Origin: Urophycis tenuis
Taxonomy: Eukaryota > Chordata > Actinopteri > Gadiformes > Phycidae
DNA length: 64,000 nucleotides
Direction: 5' to 3'
Assembly (NCBI GenBank): GCA_036785325.1
Contig: JAXIVH010000032.1
Location: 2,724,070-2,788,069, forward strand
Of this stretch, positions 50,508 through 62,128 are shown one piece after another. Every line of letters begins with the position of its first letter. Within the stretch, counting starts at the first letter, position 1. The notes beneath the pieces are model-generated. The model saw nothing but the letters and a program-made list of their open reading frames with translations. It made no database searches and was not told the DNA's origin. A program made the translations under genes and the position numbers.

Positions 50508-50902
50508 TGTGATACACCTAAATGAGAGGATACTTGTAAATCCATTATTCATATGGTAAGTGTTAAGTGTAATATTATTTTATTAATTCAGGTAACAGCC
50601 AGCCAGACGTTTAATAATAACAGAATATTTTATTGTAAAGTGTGATGTAATGTAAAGGGGGAAAAAAGGAAAGCGGCGCCAAAGAGCAGTTACCGTTACA
50701 CTGCGGTGCCTAAAGGGGACCCCCCCCCCCCCTCTTCTCTCAGACGGAGATTCGGAGAGGAAATGGTGGTTCACTCCTTTACTCACTCGCATCATGAATC
50801 TGTTTTCCAGGATCCCATCCAGGAGAGTGAAGAGTAGTGAACCCGAATAAAGATTCAGTTTGTTACTGCAGTTACTCAATTAGCTGTTTGAAACTCGTAA
50901 CA
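50508..50902 (+). repeat. 3' LTR
   Basis: 395 bp. Same start, end, C run and AATAAA as the 5' LTR, with the extra GGCGCC-containing block. Around ten substitutions separate them by eye, so the insertion is not recent. Confidence 0.92.
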
Positions 50903-52965
50903 TACACAGTCAGGGTTAAAAATGTGAGGTCTTCATTTCACAGTGTCCCACATAGATCTGTGTCTGAACATGTTATTTTCATATAATATATGTCTATACT
51001 TAGGTTTTTTGGGGTGTGATTTCACATAAAAACATCAGATAGGCCTATATATATCATGTTATGAATGTATATTTGCACTTTGGGGGTTCCCTATTCTCAA
51101 ATCCTTTTTTTAAAAATCCAAACAAAGTCAATCATTACATTTTCTGCACATACAAATCTGAGTTATTATATTATATTATATTATATTATATTATATGTTT
51201 TTCCATGAACACGCAGGGAGGGCATCTATAATGGAACAGACTTGGCAGGAATATAATTTTCATAAATGTTTTCATTAGGGTCCCATGAAAATAAGAATCA
51301 TTGTGTTGTGTTTTCCTTCACCTGAGCCCTTTATCTCTACATAGGGGGCCTCTTTCACATAGACCGCCATGTTGCACCGCCATGTTTCTACAGCAGCCCA
51401 CAATGGATAACAGCTCTAGAGAGGACATTTGAATCATAAACGCTATCTTTCTTGTCAAATATGACTTAATAAAGACATTTTTTACATCAAGCGACTGCAA
51501 CACTTGACATTTGCCTTTTTGATTGTGCCTTAGACGATAACATCATTTTGGAAGTGCCTCCTGGCGCCTCACAGGCCAGTACATCGCGTGTCATTTTATT
51601 AATGCACTCTGGCAAAATTACATTTCATTGCCTTCAAAAGAGGAAACAGCTTTAAGTAACACAGTAGGCCCACTCCCCACCAGGTGTTCAGCCAAGCGTT
51701 GTGTGGCCCCCTGCTGAAAGAACGTTGAAAATGTTGTGAGCAGGAGCAACCTGACCATCACCAAAGACACATTTTGTTTAGTTGTTTCTTGACTAGTTTA
51801 TTCATCACTTTGTTTTGTTTTTTTGTTTTTTAATAACAGTATTAAGAGTTTTCAAAAGCTTAATTTTCATTCATTGGGTTTTACTCAAGAACTTTGAGTC
51901 GCAGCTGTTCATAAAAGTGCTTTATATATGCAGCCCGTCTACCATTTTTCTGTGATGCGAAATCGGGAGGCCATAAAACAGCGAAAACACGCTTTTACAA
52001 ATCCCCATGTTATGGGTGGACAAGGCCTGGAACGAGGCACACACCAGCATATCAGCCGAATAAAAAAAGATATCCTACTAAAACCAGGGCAGTGGACTTG
52101 TAGGCCACAGCACTCGAATCAGCCAGCCAGCGCAGTGTGGGGAGAGATGAGAGAAGACCTGCACTGCACTCTGCACTGCAGCCCCTCGGACCGAGGTTCA
52201 AATACATTCTAGTTACATAGAATTGCTGTAACGAATAAGACAGTTAATGGAATCAGACGCATCAGGGAGGAACCACAGCCTGAAGGGATAACAATGACAC
52301 AAGGAACCATTCAAAATAAAGCATTTATTTTAACGCATAAGTATTATTTATTATAACACACACACAATACAGGTTGAAATACAGGTTGAAATACAGGTTT
52401 AAAATACAGGTTGCCCTTAAACCAAAACCGACACAGGAACAATATAAAATAATAACCAAAGTATCCTGTCTCTTAACCAAAATCCACATTCTAGGCCTGA
52501 ACAAAAGTCCACTTAAGTGCCTCTCTAACCAACAAAGGAGAAAAAAAGAGCACAAAAAAAGATAGCTTATCCTTAAATATTTCACTAAGGTGCAACAGAA
52601 AGAAAACACAAGATCTAGACCTTCCAATCAATCCACCCAGGCACAACAACCAGCGCTCTCAACACAAACTGACCGCAAGCTATCCAGAGAGCATGAGACA
52701 GCAAGACTCTGCAGCTGGCATACTCTTACCACATTGACACTCACTGCTGACCCACTACAGGGAGTCAGGCACAAGGGATCAGCTCTACTAATCACCAATA
52801 AACAGTTACCAAAGTTTGAAAATATTCTGGACATTGCAGACTGGATCTGTAATGAGAGCCTGCACTTATTGCGGCTCATTGACCTCTCAGACTGTCCAAC
52901 CCAATCACAGCTTCTGACCTCACCATTTCATTCTCTCTGCTAAAAATCACTGATTGGCATCGCGC
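50903..52965. other. Intergenic, no gene recognised
   Basis: AT-rich sequence with a (TTATA)n tract near 51168. Two modest open frames at 51928-52212 and 52590-52943 show no domain I can name and have no codon bias. Possibly old transposon sequence flanking the gypsy remnant. Confidence 0.5.
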
Positions 52966-53715
52966 TCAAGGATACGAGCTCGAGGATGCATATAATTGAT
53001 ACCGGAGGGAGCAAACTTTGGATTTCATGGCCTGGCCACTATAAAGACAGACAGCAACATCCGAGGCATGGACTTTCAGAAAGTGAGGCGTCCCTTGGGC
53101 ATCTGGAACACTGCTTATGCTCCGTGTCCAGAGGAAACAGCTGGCTGTGCTGTTTGTTAGTGCTGTGGTTCCGTATAACCACCTATAATAGTGTCGAAAC
53201 CCAAGGAAGCGTTGGGCTTGTTTAACTGAGGTGGACTGTGGCCCATCGCTCACAGCCGGGGTCCTGCTGGGGTCCATCCGAAGACTTCCTCTCGAAATAA
53301 TCAAACCACAGGGTGTTGCCCTGGGCGTACGGCACTCACTTTTCGTGAGACTTACAATAACGTTGTCGGACAGACTCACGGAGAGTCTGAAAGACAAGTC
53401 AAATGTTGCCCAGGGAAACTAACAGTAACAGATGTCAGAATGAAGAACATCATTTAATAACGACAGGGGCATCGACCAGTGTGCATTTACTGGCGCGTTG
53501 AAGGCCGTCGTCCACTTGTCCCCTCCCAGACACGGGTCATGAGTCAGGGCAGAACTCCTTCCTCTGGCAAACGCAGTGGCCCCTTGCAGTGGCTCGAACA
53601 CAGTGGTCATCAAAGGCAGGGGATAACGGTGCACCATTGTTGTCTTGTTCAGCCCCCTGTAGTCGATACAGGGAGACCACCCATCCCTCCTACCAAACGA
53701 AGAAGAACCCGGCAC
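52966..53715 (-). mobile_element. Ty3/gypsy pol remnant (reverse transcriptase)
   Basis: Minus-strand frames show CIDYRGLNKTTMVHRYPLPL, the gypsy RT palm motif, then after a frame change IISRGSLRMDPSRTPAV and VKQAQRFLGF, which is the thumb/RNase H junction. Stops and frameshifts break it. The catalytic YXDD and the ends are not visible. It is unrelated in position and strand to the gag-protease element. Confidence 0.75.
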
Positions 53716-53756
53716 TTGGAGGAGTGGGTGTCGGTGGTGTTAAGGGCATGTATCAG

Positions 53757-53800
53757 TGCAATAAAGGAATACATGTATACACATGTTTTCCTTTATTGCA
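53757..53800. repeat. 44-bp hairpin
   Basis: TGCAATAAAGGA...ACATGTATACACATGT...TCCTTTATTGCA; arms of 12 bp with an inner ACATGTATA dyad. Confidence 0.75.
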
Positions 53801-54945
53801 GCTCTCTCGGTGGCGCAGAGGGAACACGGCTGACCTCAAGGGTGGTGGATGCCAGAGAGCAGTTCAATGACAGCCGTACGGCCTGTGCCGGGAACCTAAA
53901 GCTCCACCGAGGTGCAGGCACCCAGCGTCACTCGACTCGCCCAATTGTTTGGCGCATGCTTAGCTGAGTGTCTGCAATCCATACGTATATTTATGGAATC
54001 TGTGCTAAAGAATAAGCTATATTAACTTCCATTGTGTATCTATTACTGTCACTGCCATACAGCCGCTACTGAAACTGCCACAGTTACTACTGGGTAAGAA
54101 TGTAGAGATGATATACTGTGTTACTGAAAATATTATATTAAAATAATATTAATTTAGACGTACATTAGGAACATTCTCAATGTGTCCTTCGGCTGGAAAG
54201 TCATACCCTGCATATGCAAATAATCACAAACCGATTCAAGTCATTAAACTATTGCAAATTTGAATTATTTGCCATTTCACAATAATAACTTTCAGAACGA
54301 AGAACAACTGAACAATTAATTTAGAATAACAAAGAATATATTAATGTTTTGCGAGTGCCTCTCAGTTCCAACACCTCGTTGTTTTGAGAGTTTTGACCAC
54401 TAAGCTGAGCTGTCTATTTTTTATTTTGCAAAGTGGTCAATCACTAGAATGTGGCTCAACTTGCAACGTTCTTCCTTCTCAACCGACAACACAGCGAGAT
54501 CGTAGTTTGTCTGCAAACACACAGATAACATGGCACTATTTTTGGCGTTGTGTTTATTAGGCTGCCTGTGATAGCCTCAAACTACCAGGCCAGAAGCAGC
54601 TGATAGTAGAACTGTCCCACACACATCACCCCGGACAGAATGCTGAATTATCAACGTGTTTGTAGACAAACTACAATCTCCTTGGGTTGTTACTGGCACT
54701 CATTTTGAATAAGGGACTACTTGAAGTATAGTAGGATCTAGGCTACTGCAACCCCACCAATCAATAGAGGAGGCTAACAGAAGGCAAATGCTAAGCAAGC
54801 TACTCTTCTGGACGCACAATGATTAATTAGGAAGTTAATAACTTGTCTGAATCTCGATAAAACTGGCAGAAATGTGCTGATATCTCAGCATATCCCTTTA
54901 AGTATGGCATAAAGGTGACCTGACACTAGAACTTGACTTTTTTCA
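53801..54945. other. Intergenic, downstream of b4galnt2 copy B
   Basis: Mostly AT-rich spacer with no supportable gene or mobile element. Confidence 0.5.
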
Positions 54946-54951
54946 TTTATT
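54946..54951 (-). terminator. Poly(A) signal of b4galnt2 copy B
   Basis: AATAAA on the minus strand about 62 bp past the TAG stop. Confidence 0.6.
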
Positions 54952-55012
54952 CATCTGAATTGGTTGCAGTACATGTGCCCTGTGTAAATGTGTCTTTCCA
55001 GGAGCTGTGGAC

Positions 55013-58000
55013 CTATCCGAAGCGGATACATTTGAGATAGTTTTTGTAGTGGTGCAGCCGCTTTTTGTTATCCTGGTCAACCACTGTGGGATGTCTGAAT
55101 TTACTATACTCGGGGGTGATGAGTCTAGTCTGATGGCCAATGGACACATGGCCACACGTTGCAACCATTAATTGGCCAAGTCCATCCATGAAGAATTCTA
55201 TTGAGGAAAAAAAAACAAATGACAATGATTGGATGTTCTGGAAGAAATGATAGCAATTCAATCATTAACATTATTAAATACGAATATAGAATGTATATAT
55301 GTGTAATATGTGACTCAAAGGTTTCTTCTCAACAGTGGCGGTTCTACATTGAATTACGCCCCGGGCGAGATTCCCTCCGAGCAGGGGAAAAAAACAACAC
55401 TTTTTTGGGGGGGCACAAACAGAAAGAAAAAGAGAAATATTTCTCAATTGCACAAATCGTTCCCCCTCCCCCTTGTTGTCCGTTCAATTTCTGGAGACCC
55501 AGAGGTGAACTGTCCCCCCCGCACCCCTCCCCTTTCTCCTTCTCACACAGACACAGCTTTCTGAAGCAGGGGCGTGATTTGGGAGACCGACCCGACCAGA
55601 GTTGAACTGTCGTCGCAGTCCCGTGTCCCCCCCCCCCCCCCGCAGCTGCAGGGGGCAACAATTTGCCAATTCCCCACATAGTGACATGATAGATAGATTA
55701 TAGAGAAGCGCTTTGCGGCGCAGATGATTTTTTTTTTTTTTTTTTTTGACGATCTCGTGCCGCCCCCCCCCCCCCCCCCCAAAGTGCCGCCCCGGGCGGC
55801 TGCCCGGTCTGCCCGTGCCTAAAACCGCCACTGCTTCTCAATGAAGACCTACTTTGGCATCCAAGGATAGTGCTATCTTTACCAGTGAAGCTAAAGGATA
55901 TCACTCCATGAACGTTGTTCAAGAATCCACTTATCCACTTATTTAGGTCTCTCATTCTCATTCATTGTGGGTGTACTTACACAACCCACTAGGGCTATAT
56001 ATAGTTATCGCTGGCTACATACCTGGATGTCCCACTCTCTTCAGCTTGGGGTCGAATCTCACCCGATTCACAGCATCGGTACGAGCAAGGAAGAAGTTGA
56101 CCACCCCACTGACCATGTAGCATTGTGGGTAATTTGGTAGTGAGTGGAACTGTCTGTTGTACTTCCTGTCCAGACAGCCTCCAGTGACCCCATCGCCTGC
56201 ATCATAGTCGATGGAGAAGTAGAACTGGTTTCCAGTCACTGAACCCCCAACCTAAGAATGACAACAGAGACATTATAGCCACACACCTACTAATTCTTTA
56301 TTCATAATGTAATAAAAGTAATAATAACAATTTAATTGTCAATGCACAATATGATTCTCACCACATCCAACTCTGGTATTGCCTCCATCACCTCCACCAG
56401 ATCCTCTATCTTTGTTTTTTCAGTGAACAGAAAGTCGTCGTCCACCCAAAGAAAGTACTTGGTGGTGACTTGAGAGACAGCCAGGGTTCTGCCAGCAAAC
56501 CAGCCCTGTGGATGGGAAAGATTTGACCTTCACTCACTGGATTAAAGTCTTTTGGGGGGCGCTCAGCCCCCAGGAAGCCACGGGGGGGGGGGGCATTGGG
56601 GATTTTGAATATCGTAGATTTGAGGATGAAGCGATAGGTTCGGCTAAGACAACGACCCGCCTGGTGGTCCTGTGAGTGAGCGTGTGAGTGGGTCTGGGGC
56701 GCTGGTAGCGTTTCAGAACTGTGGGTGCCAAAAGGTTACTTATAATACACGTTTTGTCATGTTTATCACCAAGTGAATAAATACAAACGATGGTGACACA
56801 GTGTCACCATGGTGACATCATGCTTAATGAGCAGAAGAGGCGGGGACTAGGCTTCAACCAATATTAGCAATACCCATGACGGCATGGGAATTCCCTGTCC
56901 TATCCCAGTTTCAGGGCTCATTTGATGATGGCTTTTGACTTTTGAAGGCTGTCATGAAGACACATCTTTGATGTTCAACCTATCCCAGATTGAGTGAGCT
57001 CATTCCTTGACTTTGAAATCAGCTTTTCTCGAACCGAATAACCAGACATTGCAGGGAGGAAGTGCTCTCTGTATTCAGGGCAAAAAGGTATTCTACGCTG
57101 CTACTTGACACGGGACCCGGTCAGCATGCAGTGGTTATCTGTTGTATTAAATGCTAAGCTAAGCTGTAAAAGACGTTGCATTCAAGACGTATTTCTTAAC
57201 ATCCGTGGCTGCTGTTGCGTCGGCTAAACTGCGAGGCTGACTTATGAACGGTGCTCTGGCTGTGTTTCTTTAGTGGTGTCGCGGACTTTTTAATGAATCT
57301 TACCGTTAGCATCCCAATACAGGGGCATATGCGGCAATATGTCGATTCAAGTGATTTGTGATTATAAACTTTGTAATGTTCCCTTCCGGCGAGTCTCGTG
57401 TGTGCGTGAGCATGCGTGTTATAAATGCCTACCTGTCCCCCGGGCATGATGTATTGCAGGACATTTTCTTCTATGACTTTTTCTGGCTCGTGGGTGTCAT
57501 CGGCCACGATGAGCAGCACGTCTTTGTAGAAGTGTCTCAGGCTGCTGATGAGCACCCTCAGCTCCTTGTAGCGCATGAACGTCTTGGTGGTGACGGTCAC
57601 CTGGTGGCTGATGTCTTGAGAAGAGGGAGAGAGGAAGAGAGGGAGAGAGAGTGTTTGTGTGGGTGGCAGTGAGACAGAGGGTGAGGTCAGGATAAGAGAG
57701 ATAGTTGGGTAGGGGATAGAGAGAAGAAGAAGGTATGGGTTCACAACGCTACACAAAGGTCAAAACAGACAATATGTGGTATGTAAGGAAAGGGTTTGGT
57801 ACCTGTTCCTATGTCGTACAACACCGGAAGGGTTGGTTGCCGAATGACGATGGGGAACACAATTTTGTGATACTCAAACAGGACGTGAACTGCACAAAAA
57901 AAGGCTTTGTTAGGTTGGATGTTTTCATCGAACCAAAAATAACATTTGACACAAATAACGTTTGCCACAGAAGTAACAGGTGCCTTTGAATGAAAGATTA

Positions 58001-58611
58001 AAGGGGGGCATTTAGCTGACACTTTTGTCCAAAGCAACTTAGAATCAGTACATTTGTGGGGTTCGACATGTGGACGAGGGGGATCAAGGGGAGCAAACCA
58101 CCGACCCTACAGTTAGTGGACGACCCGCTCTGTCCACCCGCTCTACCCACTGAGCTACTGCCACCCCATAATAATAGCAACTAATAGTAAAGTAAATAGT
58201 AACTAATAGTGGAAAATGAAAACATTATGTTCTTTCTTTTTTTCTTTAACCCATGCACAAGTTCCTCATTCAAATGTTTCTTGCTCTCGATCAACTGATG
58301 AGGTGTAAAAGTACCCAGGTCTCCAGTGTGGATGTGGTACACAGTGCTGGTGTACGTGACCTTCGCCAGAAGTTTGTTGAGTTCCTCTAAACTCTCTGAC
58401 TCCAAGATCATCAAATTCTTCCCGCTACCTGTTGGTTTTTCACAAAGCATGTTTCATACAAGTCAGTCCCAATCACAAGTAGTTTAGTTGCAACAATGAT
58501 GGAGTTCATGAATCACCTCTGGTATTATCTGCTTCACTCGGGGTCCCAAGACTTAGCACACCTTTGGTGACATTAAGCAGTACCTTAAAAAGACAGGGAG
58601 GGGTATGGTTA

Positions 58612-58676
<65 letters not shown>

Positions 58677-58695
58677 TGTTTGTGTTTGTCTGTGT

Positions 58696-58740
<45 letters not shown>

Positions 58741-61700
58741 TGTGTCAGTTGTGCCCTCATGCCTGCAGGTACCTGTTTCAGTTTTGGCTAAACATTTAGC
58801 AAAATGCAAAAATCTTCCAGTTTAACTGAAGAATCACTACCATGATTATTTCACTATTGGCATCACATCTAGGCATCTAGTTTAAGATGTTTGGTTATGT
58901 GTTGTGTCAGGTGATATAAATATGAGCCAAATATATATAATAAAAGGAACATTATATTAAACAATACGCTAATGGTGAAATTGGTTGATCTATATGAACT
59001 ATAAATTTACATATGTAATTATCAGCATGAAATTGATATTAGATATCATAACAAACGCCTTGATATTCATCCTGCTTTCATTACCTTTGTTTTGACATTC
59101 TACTTCATTTTGGATCCATTTGAAAACTATGTTAGCTCTTTTAGCTCACAGAAATCAAGTGGAACACTTGGTACTTGTATAATCTAGTTAAAAAGACCAT
59201 GTGTGTTGAGTGAAGCCGCTGTAATGGATCTCAAATAAATAGTAAAATGCAGGGCAAGTGTTTGAAAGAATATTTGACAGTTGCCTTCAATGGAAATCTT
59301 GTGAGAAGCCTCCACCATTTAAAGAAGAGAGCTGCCTAGTAACCCTGCTGCTGTGGAAAACCCCTGTTTAAGGCCCAATATAACATTAAAGGGATAGAAA
59401 GGACATTTCAAGGTACTTCAACTATCACCTAAAAGTAAGCTACATTTTGAATGTATCCAAACGAAAAAAAAATCTCACCCTTCCGTTCAGCCTTCCCTCC
59501 AAAGCCACTCCCCCAAAAGCACATGACTAGCTCCCTCAATAGGTCTGCCTAGTCTTATGGAAGAGCCCAGTCATGCGCAATAAGTCTACGGGTGTAGGTA
59601 GTCAGGCAGGTAGATGGACAGAGAGGGAAGCCATCCAACAATTTAATTTGGCCGAAATTAAATGATTGGAAGGCTGACCAGTCTGTCTATTCTACAGCCA
59701 CAGATACCGGACTTTATCTATTTTTTGTAAGAGCACTTGATTTGTTTAATAAATAATAAATATATAATACATTGCCTACACCCTACCTTTAATGAGAAAC
59801 AAATTATCCTGTAAGGGGACGTGTGTTGATGCTGGTCAGATCTAGGATGTAACGGGGCCTCAGGGAAATGTAACCTGTCATTCTAAATGTCCAGAAATGT
59901 CCCTTGTATCCTGATTTTGACATACCACCCAGAGTTTTAAGTACCGACCTTGTAGTTGCTTCTTTGCTCTGAGTGCACCGCTAAACCTGAAACAAACATT
60001 ATCTTTAGGGGATGAAACAATATCTCGGGAGAAGCCATTCCCCCGAGGATACATTGAACATAGAATGAAGGCAGGGGGGATACTGAGGAAAGAGAGTGTT
60101 GAACACACTGAACCCAAGATGTAGTTCTGTGCAGTGCATTTTCACTGCAACTGAACTGCTCTGCACTACAGGGCAGCGTCAGCCCTTCGTCATTGAACCA
60201 CCAAAGTGCATAGTAGTACCATACCTGGGATGAGAGTGGGGACCATGGGCCGTACGGTGAAACCCTGAATGGGATACTGCAGTGGAGAGTTAGATGGAGC
60301 AAAGAGGAGGGTGTCCAGACTGGAGCTTCTCCTGCACACAGGAGACAATAGAAAACATTCAGAATCCACAATCCACCAATACAAAGAATGTGCCAAACCA
60401 AACCAATAATCAACCAATACTGAGTCACAAACATTCAAACTAATTAACTATCAACTAGCCAACTTAAGTTTATGAATGAACACATTCATACAAATAAAAC
60501 AAATGTGTTTTTGTTGAATTGATTTATTCCTCACTCGTCAGTGTTTCTCTGCCTCTCCATCACCCTTTGTCATGCTATTCAGTTTGGGTTTATTTTAATT
60601 CCATTCATATTTGTGAAACTAAAGCTTTGAACTTCTAAAACAATTACGGACTGCAATAAAAGACAGTTGTGCCATTAAACGCTTTCTACATGTCCACACT
60701 AGATTTTTTCAACTACCTTAAACTATGAGTGAACAACTTTTTGTTTTTGGCAATAATGTTGGAGTCAACTTGTACTTATAAAGTAGGTCAACCATTTTCT
60801 GTCTTGACCAATCAGCTCAGTACCCCCCCCGCCCCCCCAACGATATGAAAATAAATTGTGTCATAAACTGTACCATCTGTCCATCAAACGCATCTGGAAA
60901 GCAAGGATCAAAATGGTGGTGAAAAGTAACTGCAGCAAAAAAAAAGAAAAGTGAAGCACCCGCTTCATTAAAGTAAGCCAACATTGTTGTACCTGGCCTT
61001 GTCTTTCTTGTACTCCTCGCTACGTCGTTTCAGAACCTCTGCCAGCTCGTCACTGGGAATGCTGTCCTCCAGAATTAGCGAGTCATTAATGCAGAAGCAG
61101 GGTGCCGGGAGGGTGAACAGACCAATGGGTGGGAACCTAGTGGAATTATATCCACCAGAAAGGCTTGTTAACAGTGTTGTTATGCGGTTCATGTCAGGCA
61201 GGTTTGACAAGGCTTGCAAGCATGCAGGGGCCTTGAAACATGTGGACATATTATGTATGGTACATGTACATATGTTATATATGTTGTCATATAGTGAGCT
61301 AGGAAAACATATAGTATTTTAGGTTTACAAAATAATTTTTACTATCTATGATTTGCTCCTCATCATTTCTTAATTATCCCACATATTACATTCATATTTT
61401 TGGATAAATAATGCAACTACCTGTATCTACTGTATATCTATGTCTTTTTTTCCACCCAGAGCCTAGTAAAATGCATTGATATGCATTTTTCATAATCATT
61501 CCCTACAACTTTACATTTACATTTACGGCATTTAGCAGACGCTTTTATTCAAAGCAACTTACAAAGAGTACATTTGTCATAAGAAGGTGAAACATTTCAT
61601 TGCTGCTAATACACAAAGAAAGTCACCAGAACAAGTTTCAAGCATTTCTATTGCTAGGTTAACCATTGCTAGTATACAACATCTCTGACTAAGTGCCAAG

Positions 61701-62076
61701 TTACAAAGAGCGATTAAAGTGCCAAGACATACAACAAACAAGAGCATGATGGTAGGGGTATGTTTGTTTCTTTTTTTAAGAGTATGGATTTTATGCAGGG
61801 TTCAGGTCAAGTCTGAACAAGTGGGTCTTGAGTCTCTTCCAGAAGATGGGGAGTGACTCACACAACTTTAAGTGAACTTAGTAGTGAACTTAGTAAAGTG
61901 AGTAAAGTGAATAATCGTGTGCACTTTGAGCCTTACCACTTTCTGACCATGGAGCGCTTGTGTTCGATGGTACAGCTTTGGAAGAACCCCACGTAGCCCA
62001 TCATCATGACGAAACCAAGAGGCAGCAGCAGGAAAACAAATCTGCACACAGACATCTGGAGACACACACACACACA

Positions 62077-62128
<52 letters not shown>

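Larger units (their letters stand above)
41349..50902 (+). mobile_element. LTR retrotransposon (gag-protease only), split by a nested hAT
   Basis: Bounded by two direct LTRs (41349-41686 and 50508-50902), each starting TGTGATACACC and ending CTCGTAACA. A primer-binding-like site, TGGAGGCTGGTCCGGGAT, lies five bases inside the 5' LTR. It matches the tRNA-Pro type site as I recall it at 16 of 18 bases. The polypurine-like TTGGGGAG lies just before the 3' LTR. Inside are broken gag frames and a protease-like domain interrupted by the hAT at 43861-50018. Without that insert the element is about 3.4 kb, too short for pol. Flanks TACG and TACA may be a mutated 4-bp target duplication. Confidence 0.88.

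Noticed and set aside
55344..55961. Gly-rich minus-strand ORFs near 55.5 kb
   Set aside because: They are translations of poly(C)/poly(T) runs within the small hAT element.
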